DNA of 8,509 bases from Kiloniellales bacterium (GTDB lineage: Bacteria > Pseudomonadota > Alphaproteobacteria > Kiloniellales > JAKSBE01), in NCBI GenBank assembly GCA_030067055.1, contig JASJAL010000119.1, positions 1 through 8,509 of the forward strand, written 5' to 3'. This document shows positions 1 through 6,564 of the stretch, in pieces; the first letter of the stretch is position 1, and each line of letters opens with the position of its first letter. The translations under genes were made by a program, and so were the position numbers. The notes below the pieces were generated by a model. It did not search any database. It was not told where the DNA came from and worked only from the letters and a program-made list of their open reading frames with translations.

Positions 1-890
1 GTGGCGTAGAAGCTGCGCTCCGGCGCCAGGGCGGAAAGCGGCGTCACCGGCGTCTCCAGCAGGAAGCTGTAGATGTCGTCCTCGATGATGGTGACGTCAT
101 GACGCCGGCAGATCTCGACGACCCTTCGCCGACGGGACTCCGGCAGGACCGTGGTGGTCGGGTTCTGCAGGGTCGGGATGCAGTAGAGTACCCGGGCGCC
201 GCTGGAGCGGATGGCGGCCTCCAACGAGTCCGGCATCAGGCCCTGGTCGTCGAGGGCAACTCCGTGAAGCTGACGCTCGAGAGCCTCGGCGATCGACTTG
301 ATGCCGTAGTAGGTCAGGGCCTCGGTGAGGATCACCTCGCCCGGACGGGTCAGGGCCGCGGCCGCCAGGAACATGGCGTGCTGGGCGCCGCAGGTGACTA
401 CGAGCTCCTCCGGCGGCACGTCCAGCCCCGCAGCTTTCAGCCAGTCGGCGGCGGCGGCCCGGTGGCTGTCCCGGCCGGGACCCAGCAGATAGCCCAGGTG
501 GCGGTTCAGCTGCGGATCCCGCGCCATGCCTTCCAGCGCCTCGCCGAAGAGCGCATGATCGGTCTCCAGCGCCGGGAAGTTATAGGACAAGTCGATCAAG
601 CCGTCTTCGCCGCCGTGGTCTTGGAAGCTGGGCGGGGCGCTGGGCAGCTGCTCGCGCACGAAGGTCCCGCGGCCGACTTCGCCGGCGATGAGCCCGCGGC
701 GCTCTGCCTCGCCGTAGGCCCGAGTGACGGTGCCAACGGTGACGCCGAGGTGCCAGGCGAGGTCGCGGTGGGTCGGCAGGCGATCGCCGGGAGCGAGGCG
801 ACCGGTCGCCACGTCCTGGGTCAGGGCCTCGGCGATCGCCAGATAGCGCGGGCCGCTCTGATCTGCGAGATCGGGTCGCCAAGTTGTCAT
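1..890 (-). CDS. MocR-family (GntR/aminotransferase-fold) transcriptional regulator, 3' end cut by window edge
   Basis: This gene reads leftward from the ATG at 890-888, with 296 complete codons before the window ends. Residues about 14-80 form a GntR-type winged helix, with the motif PGDRLPTHRDLAWHLGVTVG followed by GTVTRAYGEAERRGLIAGEV and GRGTFVRE. From about residue 98 an aminotransferase class I fold follows: HLGYLLGPGRDSHRAAAADW, the CGAQHAMF segment, the QNPT motif (N243, P244) and IEDDIYSF (D271, Y274), which in fold-type I enzymes contact pyridoxal phosphate. The PLP-binding lysine would lie beyond the edge, so cofactor binding cannot be confirmed. MocR proteins (PdxR, GabR, TauR) are cytoplasmic dimeric regulators that sense PLP-linked amines or amino acids and usually control a divergent operon. 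Here the divergent genes are a DUF1127 protein, a DMT exporter and a PhzF enzyme. No Shine-Dalgarno sequence is visible before the ATG. The start was chosen because the N-terminus matches the family pattern. Confidence 0.93.
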   Translation of the reverse strand, partial: MTTWRPDLADQSGPRYLAIAEALTQDVATGRLAPGDRLPTHRDLAWHLGVTVGTVTRAYGEAERRGLIAGEVGRGTFVREQLPSAPPSFQDHGGEDGLIDLSYNFPALETDHALFGEALEGMARDPQLNRHLGYLLGPGRDSHRAAAADWLKAAGLDVPPEELVVTCGAQHAMFLAAAALTRPGEVILTEALTYYGIKSIAEALERQLHGVALDDQGLMPDSLEAAIRSSGARVLYCIPTLQNPTTTVLPESRRRRVVEICRRHDVTIIEDDIYSFLLETPVTPLSALAPERSFYA

Positions 891-894
891 GGGG

Positions 895-923
895 ACAATG
901 TTCCGATTGACCGAACAATGTTC
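895..923. repeat. Direct repeat ACAATGTTC, two copies 20 bp apart (candidate MocR operator)
   Basis: The 9-mer ACAATGTTC occurs identically at 895-903 and 915-923, start to start 20 bp, about two helical turns. Each copy is also the core of an imperfect palindrome; the second, at 912-924, has perfect six-base arms CGAACA/TGTTCG. MocR regulators are known to bind direct repeats in the divergent promoter region they control. The site lies between the regulator start codon and its predicted -10, overlapping the operon -35. The operator role is inferred. Confidence 0.55.
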
Positions 924-935
924 GAAATTTACAAA
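907..935 (+). promoter_or_regulatory. Putative promoter of the DUF1127-EamA-PhzF operon
   Basis: TTGACC (907-912) and TACAAA (930-935) are separated by 17 bp and point towards the DUF1127 gene. The predicted start is near 942. The spacer contains a near-perfect palindrome (912-924, CGAACAATGTTCG), so a regulator bound there would overlap the polymerase site. An alternative -10, TACAAT at 946-951, has no good -35 partner at normal spacing. Confidence 0.4.
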
Positions 936-954
936 AATGTACTCATACAATCAA
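926..954 (-). promoter_or_regulatory. Putative promoter of the MocR-type regulator gene
   Basis: On the minus strand TTGATT (954-949) is followed after exactly 17 bp by TAAATT (931-926), a fair sigma-70-like pair. Transcription would start near 919 and leave a leader of about 30 nt before the ATG at 890. The -35 hexamer lies inside the first copy of the 939-972 direct repeat, so a protein bound there would block it. This is inference from spacing and hexamer match only. Confidence 0.4.
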
Positions 955-972
955 GAAAGTACTGAGACAATC
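939..972. repeat. Second direct repeat, GTACTNANACAATC, two copies 20 bp apart (candidate operator)
   Basis: GTACTCATACAATC (939-952) and GTACTGAGACAATC (959-972) match at 12 of 14 positions and again have a period of exactly 20 bp. The shared ACAAT core also occurs in the 895-923 repeat. The pair spans the predicted transcription start of the DUF1127 operon and the -35 of the divergent regulator gene, and ends just before the DUF1127 ribosome binding site. Binding by the MocR protein is a reasonable inference but not shown. Confidence 0.55.
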
Positions 973-984
973 TAGGAGGGTCAG

Positions 985-1221
985 ATGACATCCGTCTCGC
1001 TTTTGACCCGCCAAGGCGCGGCGCCGAGGGGCGCGACGCCGGGCGCCGGACCCACCGCTTCCGGCCTGTTCGCCGGAGTTTTCAACCGCCTGCTGCTCTG
1101 GCAGGAGCGCGCCTCTCAGCGACAGGCCCTGTCCAGCCTCGACGACCGCATGCTGACGGACATCGGGGTCACCTGGGCCGAGGCCGACCATGAGGCCGGC
1201 AAGCGCTTCTGGCGGCCCTGA
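985..1221 (+). CDS. DUF1127 domain-containing small protein
   Basis: The 78-residue product has a low-complexity Ala/Gly/Pro-rich N-terminus (residues 1-30) and a C-terminal DUF1127 (YjiS-like) domain at about 36-76. The diagnostic pattern is LLLWQERASQRQALSSLDDR followed by MLTDIGVTWAEADHEAGKRF. DUF1127 proteins are small, arginine-rich and common in alphaproteobacteria; some have been linked to RNA-related, phosphate or stress phenotypes, but the role of this one is unknown. The start has a strong ribosome binding site, AGGAGG at 974-979, five bases before the ATG. It is the first gene of the operon divergent from the MocR-type regulator, and its 3' end overlaps the next reading frame by 32 bp. 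This arrangement suggests shared control with the transporter. Confidence 0.88.
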   Translation: MTSVSLLTRQGAAPRGATPGAGPTASGLFAGVFNRLLLWQERASQRQALSSLDDRMLTDIGVTWAEADHEAGKRFWRP

Positions 1222-2173
1222 CGACGGCGGCGCGGCCGTGACCGCCTCCCTAGAGCGACCGGCGCGGGAATCCGAATGCTTGGTGGTCCCGGTTGCGCTG
1301 CTCACCGTCACCCTCTGGGCCGGCACCGTGATCGCCACCAAGCTGGCGGTGACTGAGATGCAGCCGCTCGCGGTCGCGCTGTCGCGGGCCTGGATGGCCG
1401 GCCTCCTGGCTCTGCCTTTGGCACTGCTGAGCCTGAAGGACCGGCCGCGCGGCGCCCAGGCCTGGCGCGGTCTCGCGGCCGCAGCCTTGGGCGCCAATGT
1501 TCTCTGGCCGACCCTCCTGGCCTTCGGCCTGACCATGACCAGCGGCAGCCACGCCGCGCTGATCATGGCCAGCCTGCCGATCCTTGCCGGACTGATCGCA
1601 GTGCCAGTCGATGGCCGCTGGCCGGGCGGGCGCTGGTGGCTCGGCTGCGCGATCTCCTTTGTCGGCACGATCTGGCTGATCTTCCGGCGCGGGACCGAGG
1701 GCGCCGCAGAGGCGAGCGTTCTCGGCGATCTCCTGGTGCTGGTGGGCTGCGCTGCGGCCGCCTTCGGCTACGTCGCCGGTGCCCGGGCGGCCACCAGCGC
1801 CGCCGCCTGGCAGGTCGTGCTTTGGGGCATGATCCTGGCCGCGCTGCTTTTGTTGCCCGGTCTGGCCTTTGTTGATTTCTCAGTTCTGCCGCAGGCCGGG
1901 CGCGATGCCTGGTTGGGCATTGCCTATCTGGCCGCCGTGTCCTCGCTGCTGGGCTACGCGCTCTGGTACTGGGCCCTGGCCAGGGGCGGCGTCGCACGCG
2001 TCGGCAGCTTTCAGTTCCTGCAGCCCATGATCAGCCTTGTGCTGGCCGCCATCATCTTGAGGGAAGTCCTGGAGCCAGCCCTCCTGTTGATCGCGGCCGT
2101 CATCCTGTCCGGCGTCTGGCTGGCTCAGAGCGGCGGCCGGCGTCCTATTGCCAAACTGGAGAAATCAAAATGA
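1190..2173 (+). CDS. EamA/DMT-superfamily transporter (drug/metabolite exporter type)
   Basis: The 327-residue product is an inner-membrane protein with two EamA repeats and about ten hydrophobic helices. The first runs from LVVPVALLTVTLWAGTVIAT (about 31-50); the second repeat ends with the typical segment LLGYALWYWALARGGVARVG, then QFLQPMISLVLAAIILREVL (about 276-294). EamA proteins often export amino acids or related metabolites; the substrate here cannot be read from sequence. The ATG at 1190 has a modest GAGG (1180-1183) six bases upstream, but the first 16 residues are encoded over the DUF1127 tail and look non-conserved. A GTG at 1238, in frame and 17 bp after the DUF1127 stop, gives a more typical N-terminus and is an equally good start. 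The stop shares ATGA with the next gene, implying translational coupling. Confidence 0.9.
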   Translation: MRPASASGGPDDGGAAVTASLERPARESECLVVPVALLTVTLWAGTVIATKLAVTEMQPLAVALSRAWMAGLLALPLALLSLKDRPRGAQAWRGLAAAALGANVLWPTLLAFGLTMTSGSHAALIMASLPILAGLIAVPVDGRWPGGRWWLGCAISFVGTIWLIFRRGTEGAAEASVLGDLLVLVGCAAAAFGYVAGARAATSAAAWQVVLWGMILAALLLLPGLAFVDFSVLPQAGRDAWLGIAYLAAVSSLLGYALWYWALARGGVARVGSFQFLQPMISLVLAAIILREVLEPALLLIAAVILSGVWLAQSGGRRPIAKLEKSK

Positions 2174-2949
2174 CCCTGCCGATCTATGTCGTCGACGCCT
2201 TCGCCGAAGCTCGCTTCGCCGGCAACCCGGCCGCCGTCTGCCCGCTCGAGACCTGGCTGCCGGATGCAGTGATGCAGGCCATTGCCGCAGAGAACAACCT
2301 CTCGGAGACCGCCTTCTTCGTGAACGGCGAAACGGGGTACGACCTGCGCTGGTTCACGCCGGCCAAGGAGGTCGATCTCTGCGGACACGCGACTTTGGGC
2401 AGCGCTTTCGTGATCTCCACATATCTCGACCCGGACGCGCACCGCATGGTCTTTCGGACCCGCAGCGGCGAACTGGTGGTCACGCGGGATGGCGAGCGGC
2501 TGACCATGGATTTCCCGGCACTGGCGCCGCAGCCCGTCGACCGGGCGGACGCGGTGACCGAGGCGCTGGGTTTGGCACCCCAGGCCGTCCTGGCTGCAAA
2601 CAGTCTGATGGCCGTGTTGGCGAGCGAGAGCGAAGTGCTCGCCGCCGACCCCAAGCTGGACGTTGTCGCGAGCTGGCCCGAGGACGGCCTGATCATCACC
2701 GCGCCTGGCGAGACCTGCGACTTCGTCTCCCGCTACTTCGCCCCCCATGCCGGGATCCCGGAGGACCCGGTCACCGGATCGGCGCACTGCGTCCTCGCGC
2801 CCTATTGGGCCGAGCGCCTCGGCAAGACCGAGCTGGCTGCGCGCCAGGTCTCTGCCCGCGGCGGGGGGCTGGACCTCGCCCTGTCCGGCGAACGGGTGAT
2901 GATCTCGGGCCGGGTCGTCCCCTATCTGGAAGGCGTCATCCATGTCTGA
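2170..2949 (+). CDS. PhzF-family isomerase/epimerase-like protein
   Basis: The 259-residue product has the two-lobed PhzF/diaminopimelate-epimerase-like fold. The family features are all visible: IYVVDAFAEARFAGNPAAVC at the N-terminus, NLSETAFF with the probable catalytic Glu46, EVDLCGHATLGSAF (Gly72, His73), and GIPEDPVTGSAHC (about 195-207) in the second half. PhzF of phenazine synthesis isomerises a dihydro-hydroxyanthranilate. Most homologues lie outside phenazine clusters and have no known substrate, and no other phenazine gene is present here. Length is normal for the family (about 260-300). The ATG overlaps the transporter stop (ATGA), and GGAGAA at 2158-2163 is a good ribosome binding site. 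The neighbours suggest it acts on a small carboxylate or amino-acid-like compound handled by the EamA protein. Confidence 0.93.
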   Translation: MTLPIYVVDAFAEARFAGNPAAVCPLETWLPDAVMQAIAAENNLSETAFFVNGETGYDLRWFTPAKEVDLCGHATLGSAFVISTYLDPDAHRMVFRTRSGELVVTRDGERLTMDFPALAPQPVDRADAVTEALGLAPQAVLAANSLMAVLASESEVLAADPKLDVVASWPEDGLIITAPGETCDFVSRYFAPHAGIPEDPVTGSAHCVLAPYWAERLGKTELAARQVSARGGGLDLALSGERVMISGRVVPYLEGVIHV

Positions 2950-3420
2950 CCGGCGCGCGGAGATCCGCCCGGCCTTGATGAGGATCTGGACGAGGTTCGC
3001 CGGCTGTTCCGCGCCTACGCCGCTTGGCTGCAGCCCGAGGTCTGCCTTGAGGACTTCGAGACCGAACTGGCGTTCCTGCCCGGCAACTTCGCCCTGCCGG
3101 CCGGCAGGATCTGGCTCGCCGGGGGCAAGCGCGGTGCTCTCGGCGTCGTCGCGCTGCGGCCCTTGGCCGAGCCCGCGGCCTGCGAGGTGAAGCGGCTCTG
3201 AGTCGCGCTGGAAGGTCGGCGACGGGGCCTCGGCAAGGCCCTTCTGCAGGCTTGCATCGACGGCGCGCGTGCGCGGCGCAGCAAGCTGCGCTACCTGCAG
3301 ACCTTGAGCGCGTGCATGCCGGAAGCCGAGCAACTCTAACGCCGGGCCGGGTTCGTCGAGGCCGAACCCTATGCCGACGAGCGGCGGCCCGAGGTGCGCT
3401 GTCTTGCGCTGCCCCTTTAG
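2942..3420 (+). pseudogene. GNAT-family N-acetyltransferase, degraded by a frameshift and two nonsense codons
   Basis: The remains start at the ATG at 2942, inside the phzF-like gene's 3' end (MSDRRAEIRPA). A missing base near 2974-2977 then shifts the frame by -1. The body continues as DEDLDEVRRLFRAYAAWL, with VVALRPLAEPAACEVKRL, interrupted by TGA at 3199-3201. It resumes with EGRRRGLGKALLQACIDGAR (the acetyl-CoA-binding RRxGLGxAL motif), is interrupted again by TAA at 3337-3339 exactly where the family has an L-Y-R turn, then RRAGFVEAEPY, and ends at TAG 3418-3420. Joined, the fragments give about 158 residues, normal for a single-domain GNAT. Three independent lesions make a single sequencing error unlikely. 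As the last gene of the operon it may once have acetylated the same class of metabolite; that is inference. Confidence 0.85.
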
Positions 3421-3427
3421 GTACCTA
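3418..3427. other. 10-bp palindrome joining two convergent stop codons
   Basis: TAGGTACCTA is a perfect palindrome. It contains the TAG of the degraded acetyltransferase on the plus strand (3418-3420) and the TAG of the permease on the minus strand (3427-3425), leaving four bases between them. No stem-loop followed by a T-run is visible on either strand, so I see no intrinsic terminator here; convergent transcripts probably overlap. Confidence 0.6.
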
Positions 3428-5203
3428 GAGCGGCCAGACCAGGAGGATTAGGGGCACGGCAACGCCGACGATCAGAACGTCCAGCGGCAGGCCGAGCCGC
3501 CAGTAGTCGCCGAAGCGATAACCGCCGGGACCCATGACCAGAAGGTTCGACTGGTGGCCGATCGGGGTGAGGAAGGTCGAGGAGGCGCCGACCGCAACCG
3601 CCATCAGGAAGGGATCGATCGAAACGCCCAGGCCCTGGGCGATGGTCATCCCGATCGGCCCCATGAGGACGGCGGTCGCGGCGTTGTTGATGACGTCGGA
3701 GAGCAGCATGGTCAGGATCATCAGCAGGGCCAGCAGGGCCCAGATCGGCAGTGTGTCGGACAGCTGGACGATCGGTTCGGCGATCAGCATTGTGCCACCG
3801 GTCGAGTCCAGGGCCACGCCGACCGGGATCATGGCGCCAAGCAGGATGATCACCGACCAGTCGACACCCTCGTAGAGGTCCTGCACGCTGATTTCGCGCA
3901 GCAGGACCAGGGCGGCAACGGCCCCGACAAAGGAAATCTGCAGAGGCAACAGCCCCAGGACGGCCAGCAGGATTGCCAGGCCAAAGACGCCGGGTGCAAC
4001 GATCGAGGCGGCGACGCGCTGGGCCGGCAGCTCGCGCTGGGCCAGCGGCAGGCAGCCCAAGGTCGTCAGTGCGGCGGGGATGCCCTCGCTCTCTCCTTGC
4101 AGCAACAGCACGTCGCCGGCCTGAAAGCGAACCCCGCCCAGACGCTCGGTCAGGGCCAGACCCTGCCGGGCGACGCCCAGAAGGTTGAGGCCGAAGGCGG
4201 TGTGCAGGCGCAGGTGCCGTGCGGTCAGGCCCTCCATGCGCGACCCTGGGGTGACCACGACCTCGACCAGCCCGACCCGCTCGGAGCGGAAGGCCTCGGT
4301 GCCGTGCTCGGAGGCGCCGACCAGCTCCAGCGCCGCCTCCTCGACGACCCGCTTCAGGGTCGCGGCATCGGTCTCCAGCTCGATCATGTCGCCGGCCTGA
4401 AGCCGCAGGTAGCCCGAGGGTGCGAGCATCCGGTCACCGCGCCGGATCAAGGCCAGGGCGGCCAGATTGTTCTGAGCCAGATTCTCGAGCTCGATCAGGC
4501 GGCGGCCGACGAAGGGCGACTCCTCCGGCAGCCGGACCTGGGTCAAGTAGTCCTCGATGTGGAAGTCGATGCTCGGCTTCTCTGGGCTGCTGCGTTCCTT
4601 GGGCAGCAGGCGCCAGCCGAACAGCGAGATAAAGAGCAGCCCGGCCACCGCGACGCCGAGCCCGACCGGCGCGAAGTCGAACATCGCGAAAGCGCTGCCG
4701 CTGGCCTCTTCTCGAAAGCTGGCGATGATGATGTTGGGCGGCGTGCCGATCAGGGTGATCAGTCCGCCGAGCAGCGATGCGAAGCTCAGGGGCATTAGCA
4801 GGCCGCTGACCGGACGCCCGCTGGAATTGGCGCTCATGATGGCCACCGGCAGCAGCAGGGCCAGGGCGCCGACGTTGTTCATGAAGGCGGAGCAGATCGC
4901 GGCCAGCCCGGTCAGCGTCAGGACATGCAGGGTCGGGTTGCCGGCGGTGGGCCGCAGCAGCCGGGCCGCGAGCTCGGTCAGGGTCGAGCGCTGCAGCGCA
5001 CGGGAGAGGATCAGCACCGCCGCCACCGTGACCACCGCGGGGTGGCCGAAGCCGCCGAAGGCCGCCTCGGCGGAGACCAGGCCGGTGACGACCGTCGCGA
5101 GCAGGGCCATGACGGCCACCACGTCGTAGCGGATGCGGCCCCAGATGAAGAGGCCGAGGGTGCTCGCCAGGATCAGGAAGATGGTCGTCTGATCGAAGGT
5201 CAT
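3425..5203 (-). CDS. SLC13/DASS-type permease with two internal RCK_C (TrkA_C) domains
   Basis: The 592-residue product is an inner-membrane permease. Helices fill about 5-200 and 395-590. The two signature hairpins are [15 protein letters not shown] with LIGTPPN (about 105-157) and [16 protein letters not shown] with [17 protein letters not shown] (about 501-562), matching the paired N/T-P motifs of divalent anion:Na+ symporters. Between the halves lie two RCK_C domains at about 215-295 and 305-385 (GDMIELETD and GDVLLLQGE mark their ends), which in this subfamily are thought to be cytoplasmic regulatory modules. Likely substrates are sulfate, dicarboxylates or related anions; the sequence does not decide. 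The start is the ATG at 5203. The reading frame stays open upstream to 5722, but that stretch lies antisense to serC and is not membrane-like. A weak GAGA lies six bases before the ATG. Confidence 0.92.
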   Translation of the reverse strand: MTFDQTTIFLILASTLGLFIWGRIRYDVVAVMALLATVVTGLVSAEAAFGGFGHPAVVTVAAVLILSRALQRSTLTELAARLLRPTAGNPTLHVLTLTGLAAICSAFMNNVGALALLLPVAIMSANSSGRPVSGLLMPLSFASLLGGLITLIGTPPNIIIASFREEASGSAFAMFDFAPVGLGVAVAGLLFISLFGWRLLPKERSSPEKPSIDFHIEDYLTQVRLPEESPFVGRRLIELENLAQNNLAALALIRRGDRMLAPSGYLRLQAGDMIELETDAATLKRVVEEAALELVGASEHGTEAFRSERVGLVEVVVTPGSRMEGLTARHLRLHTAFGLNLLGVARQGLALTERLGGVRFQAGDVLLLQGESEGIPAALTTLGCLPLAQRELPAQRVAASIVAPGVFGLAILLAVLGLLPLQISFVGAVAALVLLREISVQDLYEGVDWSVIILLGAMIPVGVALDSTGGTMLIAEPIVQLSDTLPIWALLALLMILTMLLSDVINNAATAVLMGPIGMTIAQGLGVSIDPFLMAVAVGASSTFLTPIGHQSNLLVMGPGGYRFGDYWRLGLPLDVLIVGVAVPLILLVWPL

Positions 5204-5219
5204 TTGGTCTCGTGCAACC

Positions 5220-5240
5220 CGGGCGCGAGCACAGCGCCCG
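5220..5240 (-). promoter_or_regulatory. GC-rich hairpin in the permease mRNA leader
   Basis: CGGGCGC (5220-5226) and GCGCCCG (5234-5240) form a perfect 7-bp stem with a 7-nt loop, 16 nt before the permease start codon. It could restrain translation or just reflect GC-rich chance pairing. No convincing promoter hexamers for the permease were found between here and the serC promoter. Confidence 0.35.
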
Positions 5241-5306
5241 CGCATCCCCTCAAACCCGACAAGATGGCCCGATTCCGCGGCTCCGGCCAAGGCTGTTTGC
5301 ATCGCA

Positions 5307-5335
5307 TTGACGCACTGCAACATGATTTCTACACT
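5307..5335 (+). promoter_or_regulatory. Putative serC promoter
   Basis: TTGACG (5307-5312) and TACACT (5330-5335) are 17 bp apart, a good housekeeping-sigma match for a high-GC alphaproteobacterium. The predicted start is near 5342, giving a 40-nt leader that begins just before the leader hairpins. This also argues against any SerC start upstream of 5382. Confidence 0.55.
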
Positions 5336-5341
5336 CGCCGC

Positions 5342-5384
5342 CGTTGCCCCCAGCCCGGGGTCGAAACCACGGAGAGACCCGATG
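5342..5384 (+). promoter_or_regulatory. serC leader RNA with two mutually exclusive hairpins (serC-motif-like)
   Basis: CCCC (5347-5350) can pair with GGGG (5357-5360). The overlapping GGGTC (5358-5362) can instead pair with GACCC (5376-5380), which places the ribosome binding site GGAGAG (5371-5376) in the loop and stem. The two stems share bases 5358-5360, so they exclude each other and make a simple open/closed switch for serC translation. I recall a described alphaproteobacterial serC RNA motif whose last stem overlaps the serC ribosome binding site, and position and layout agree. I could not align it to that family's model. Confidence 0.6.
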
Positions 5385-6554
5385 ACCAAGCCCGCGCCGC
5401 CAAAGCGACGGCCCGCAAACCCCTGCTTTTCCTCAGGTCCCTGCGCCAAGCGTCCCGGCTGGACTCCGGGCGTGCTCTCCGAGGCCGTCCTGGGCCGGTC
5501 GCATCGGGCCAAGGCCGGCAAGGCGAAGCTGGCAAAGGTCATTGCAAGCTCGCGCCGGATCCTCGGCCTGCCGGAGGACTGGCTGCTCGGGATCGTGCCG
5601 GGCTCCGATACCGGGGCGGTCGAGCTGGCCATGTGGTCGCTCCTGGGCGCCCGGGGCGTCGACATCCTGGCCTGGGAGAGCTTCGGCGAGACCTGGGCAA
5701 CGGATGCCGAGAAGCAGCTCAAGCTCGACGACCTCCGGATCCTGCGTGCCGGCTATGGCACCTTGCCGGACCTCTCTGCGGTCGACTTCGACCGTGACGT
5801 CGTCTTCACCTGGAACGGCACGACCTCGGGGGTCCGGGTGCCGGACGGCGACTGGATCCCGGCCGATCGCCAGGGCCTGGCGATCTGCGACGCCACTTCG
5901 GCCGCCTTCGCGATGGCGCTGCCCTTCGACAAGCTGGATGTGGTCACCTGGTCCTGGCAGAAGGTCCTCGGCGGCGAGGCGGCCCACGGCATGCTGGCGC
6001 TGTCGCCCCGGGCCGTCGCGCGCCTGGAAAGCCACACGCCGGCCTGGCCGCTGCCCAAGCTCTTCCGGCTGACCAAGAAGGGCGCGCTGGACCGGGCGAT
6101 CTTCGAAGGCGCGACCATCAACACGCCGTCGCTGCTCTGCGTCGAAGATGCCATCGACGGCCTGCGCTGGGCCGAGGAGATCGGCGGTCTGCCGGCCCTG
6201 ATCGCCCGCTCCGAGGCCAACTTTGCCGCCATAGAAGCCTGGGTCCAGGCCACGCCCTGGGTCGACTTCCTGGCCGAAGACCCGGCGACCCGCTCGACCA
6301 CCTCGATCTGCCTCAAGGTCGTCGACCCCTGGTTTCTCGACCTGTCTGACGATGCCCAGCAGGCGGCGACCAAGGCGCTGGCGGCCGAGATCGAAGCGGC
6401 GGGGGCAGGCTACGACATCGGCGCCTACCGCGACGCGCCGCCCGGGCTCAGGATCTGGGGCGGCGCCACCGTCGAAACCGCCGACATCGAAGCCCTGCTG
6501 CCCTGGCTGGATTGGGCCTTCGGCCTGATCAAGGCCGAACGCGCCGCTGCCTGA
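5382..6554 (+). CDS. serC: Phosphoserine aminotransferase
   Basis: The 390-residue product converts 3-phosphohydroxypyruvate and glutamate to O-phosphoserine and 2-oxoglutarate, the second step of serine synthesis; some SerC enzymes also act in vitamin B6 synthesis. It opens with [20 protein letters not shown], typical of SerC, has the cofactor-contacting [11 protein letters not shown] (Asp170), and the PLP-binding lysine in [10 protein letters not shown] (Lys194). Length and the W-rich active-site segment fit the longer type found in alphaproteobacteria and methanogens rather than the roughly 360-residue E. coli form. The start is set by GGAGAG at 5371-5376, five bases before the ATG; an in-frame TTG at 5307 falls in the promoter -35 and is rejected. 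It lies 10 bp before serA, as a cotranscribed pair. Confidence 0.96.
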   Translation: MTKPAPPKRRPANPCFSSGPCAKRPGWTPGVLSEAVLGRSHRAKAGKAKLAKVIASSRRILGLPEDWLLGIVPGSDTGAVELAMWSLLGARGVDILAWESFGETWATDAEKQLKLDDLRILRAGYGTLPDLSAVDFDRDVVFTWNGTTSGVRVPDGDWIPADRQGLAICDATSAAFAMALPFDKLDVVTWSWQKVLGGEAAHGMLALSPRAVARLESHTPAWPLPKLFRLTKKGALDRAIFEGATINTPSLLCVEDAIDGLRWAEEIGGLPALIARSEANFAAIEAWVQATPWVDFLAEDPATRSTTSICLKVVDPWFLDLSDDAQQAATKALAAEIEAAGAGYDIGAYRDAPPGLRIWGGATVETADIEALLPWLDWAFGLIKAERAAA

Positions 6555-6564
6555 GGATCCCGGC

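Noticed and set aside
99..965. Plus-strand open frame of 288 codons
   Set aside because: It is antisense to the clearly recognisable MocR gene, and its product is low-complexity with no family features.
2170..2949. Phenazine biosynthesis gene cluster
   Set aside because: Only a PhzF-family member is present; none of the other phenazine genes is nearby, and most PhzF-family proteins act outside phenazine synthesis.
2125..3333. Minus-strand open frame of 402 codons
   Set aside because: It lies antisense to the PhzF-like gene and the GNAT remains, and its Gly/Arg/Asp-rich product looks like high-GC antisense translation.
3554..4798. Plus-strand open frame of 414 codons
   Set aside because: It is antisense to the permease; the product is Gln/Gly/Asp-rich without motifs, as expected from reading hydrophobic codons backwards.
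5307..5381. Upstream TTG start giving SerC 25 extra residues
   Set aside because: The TTG is part of the likely -35 hexamer, it has no ribosome binding site, and the ATG at 5382 has a good one.
5204..5722. N-terminal extension of the permease by 173 residues
   Set aside because: The frame is open but overlaps the serC start and coding region antisense, has no membrane or domain signal, and the family N-terminus fits the ATG at 5203.
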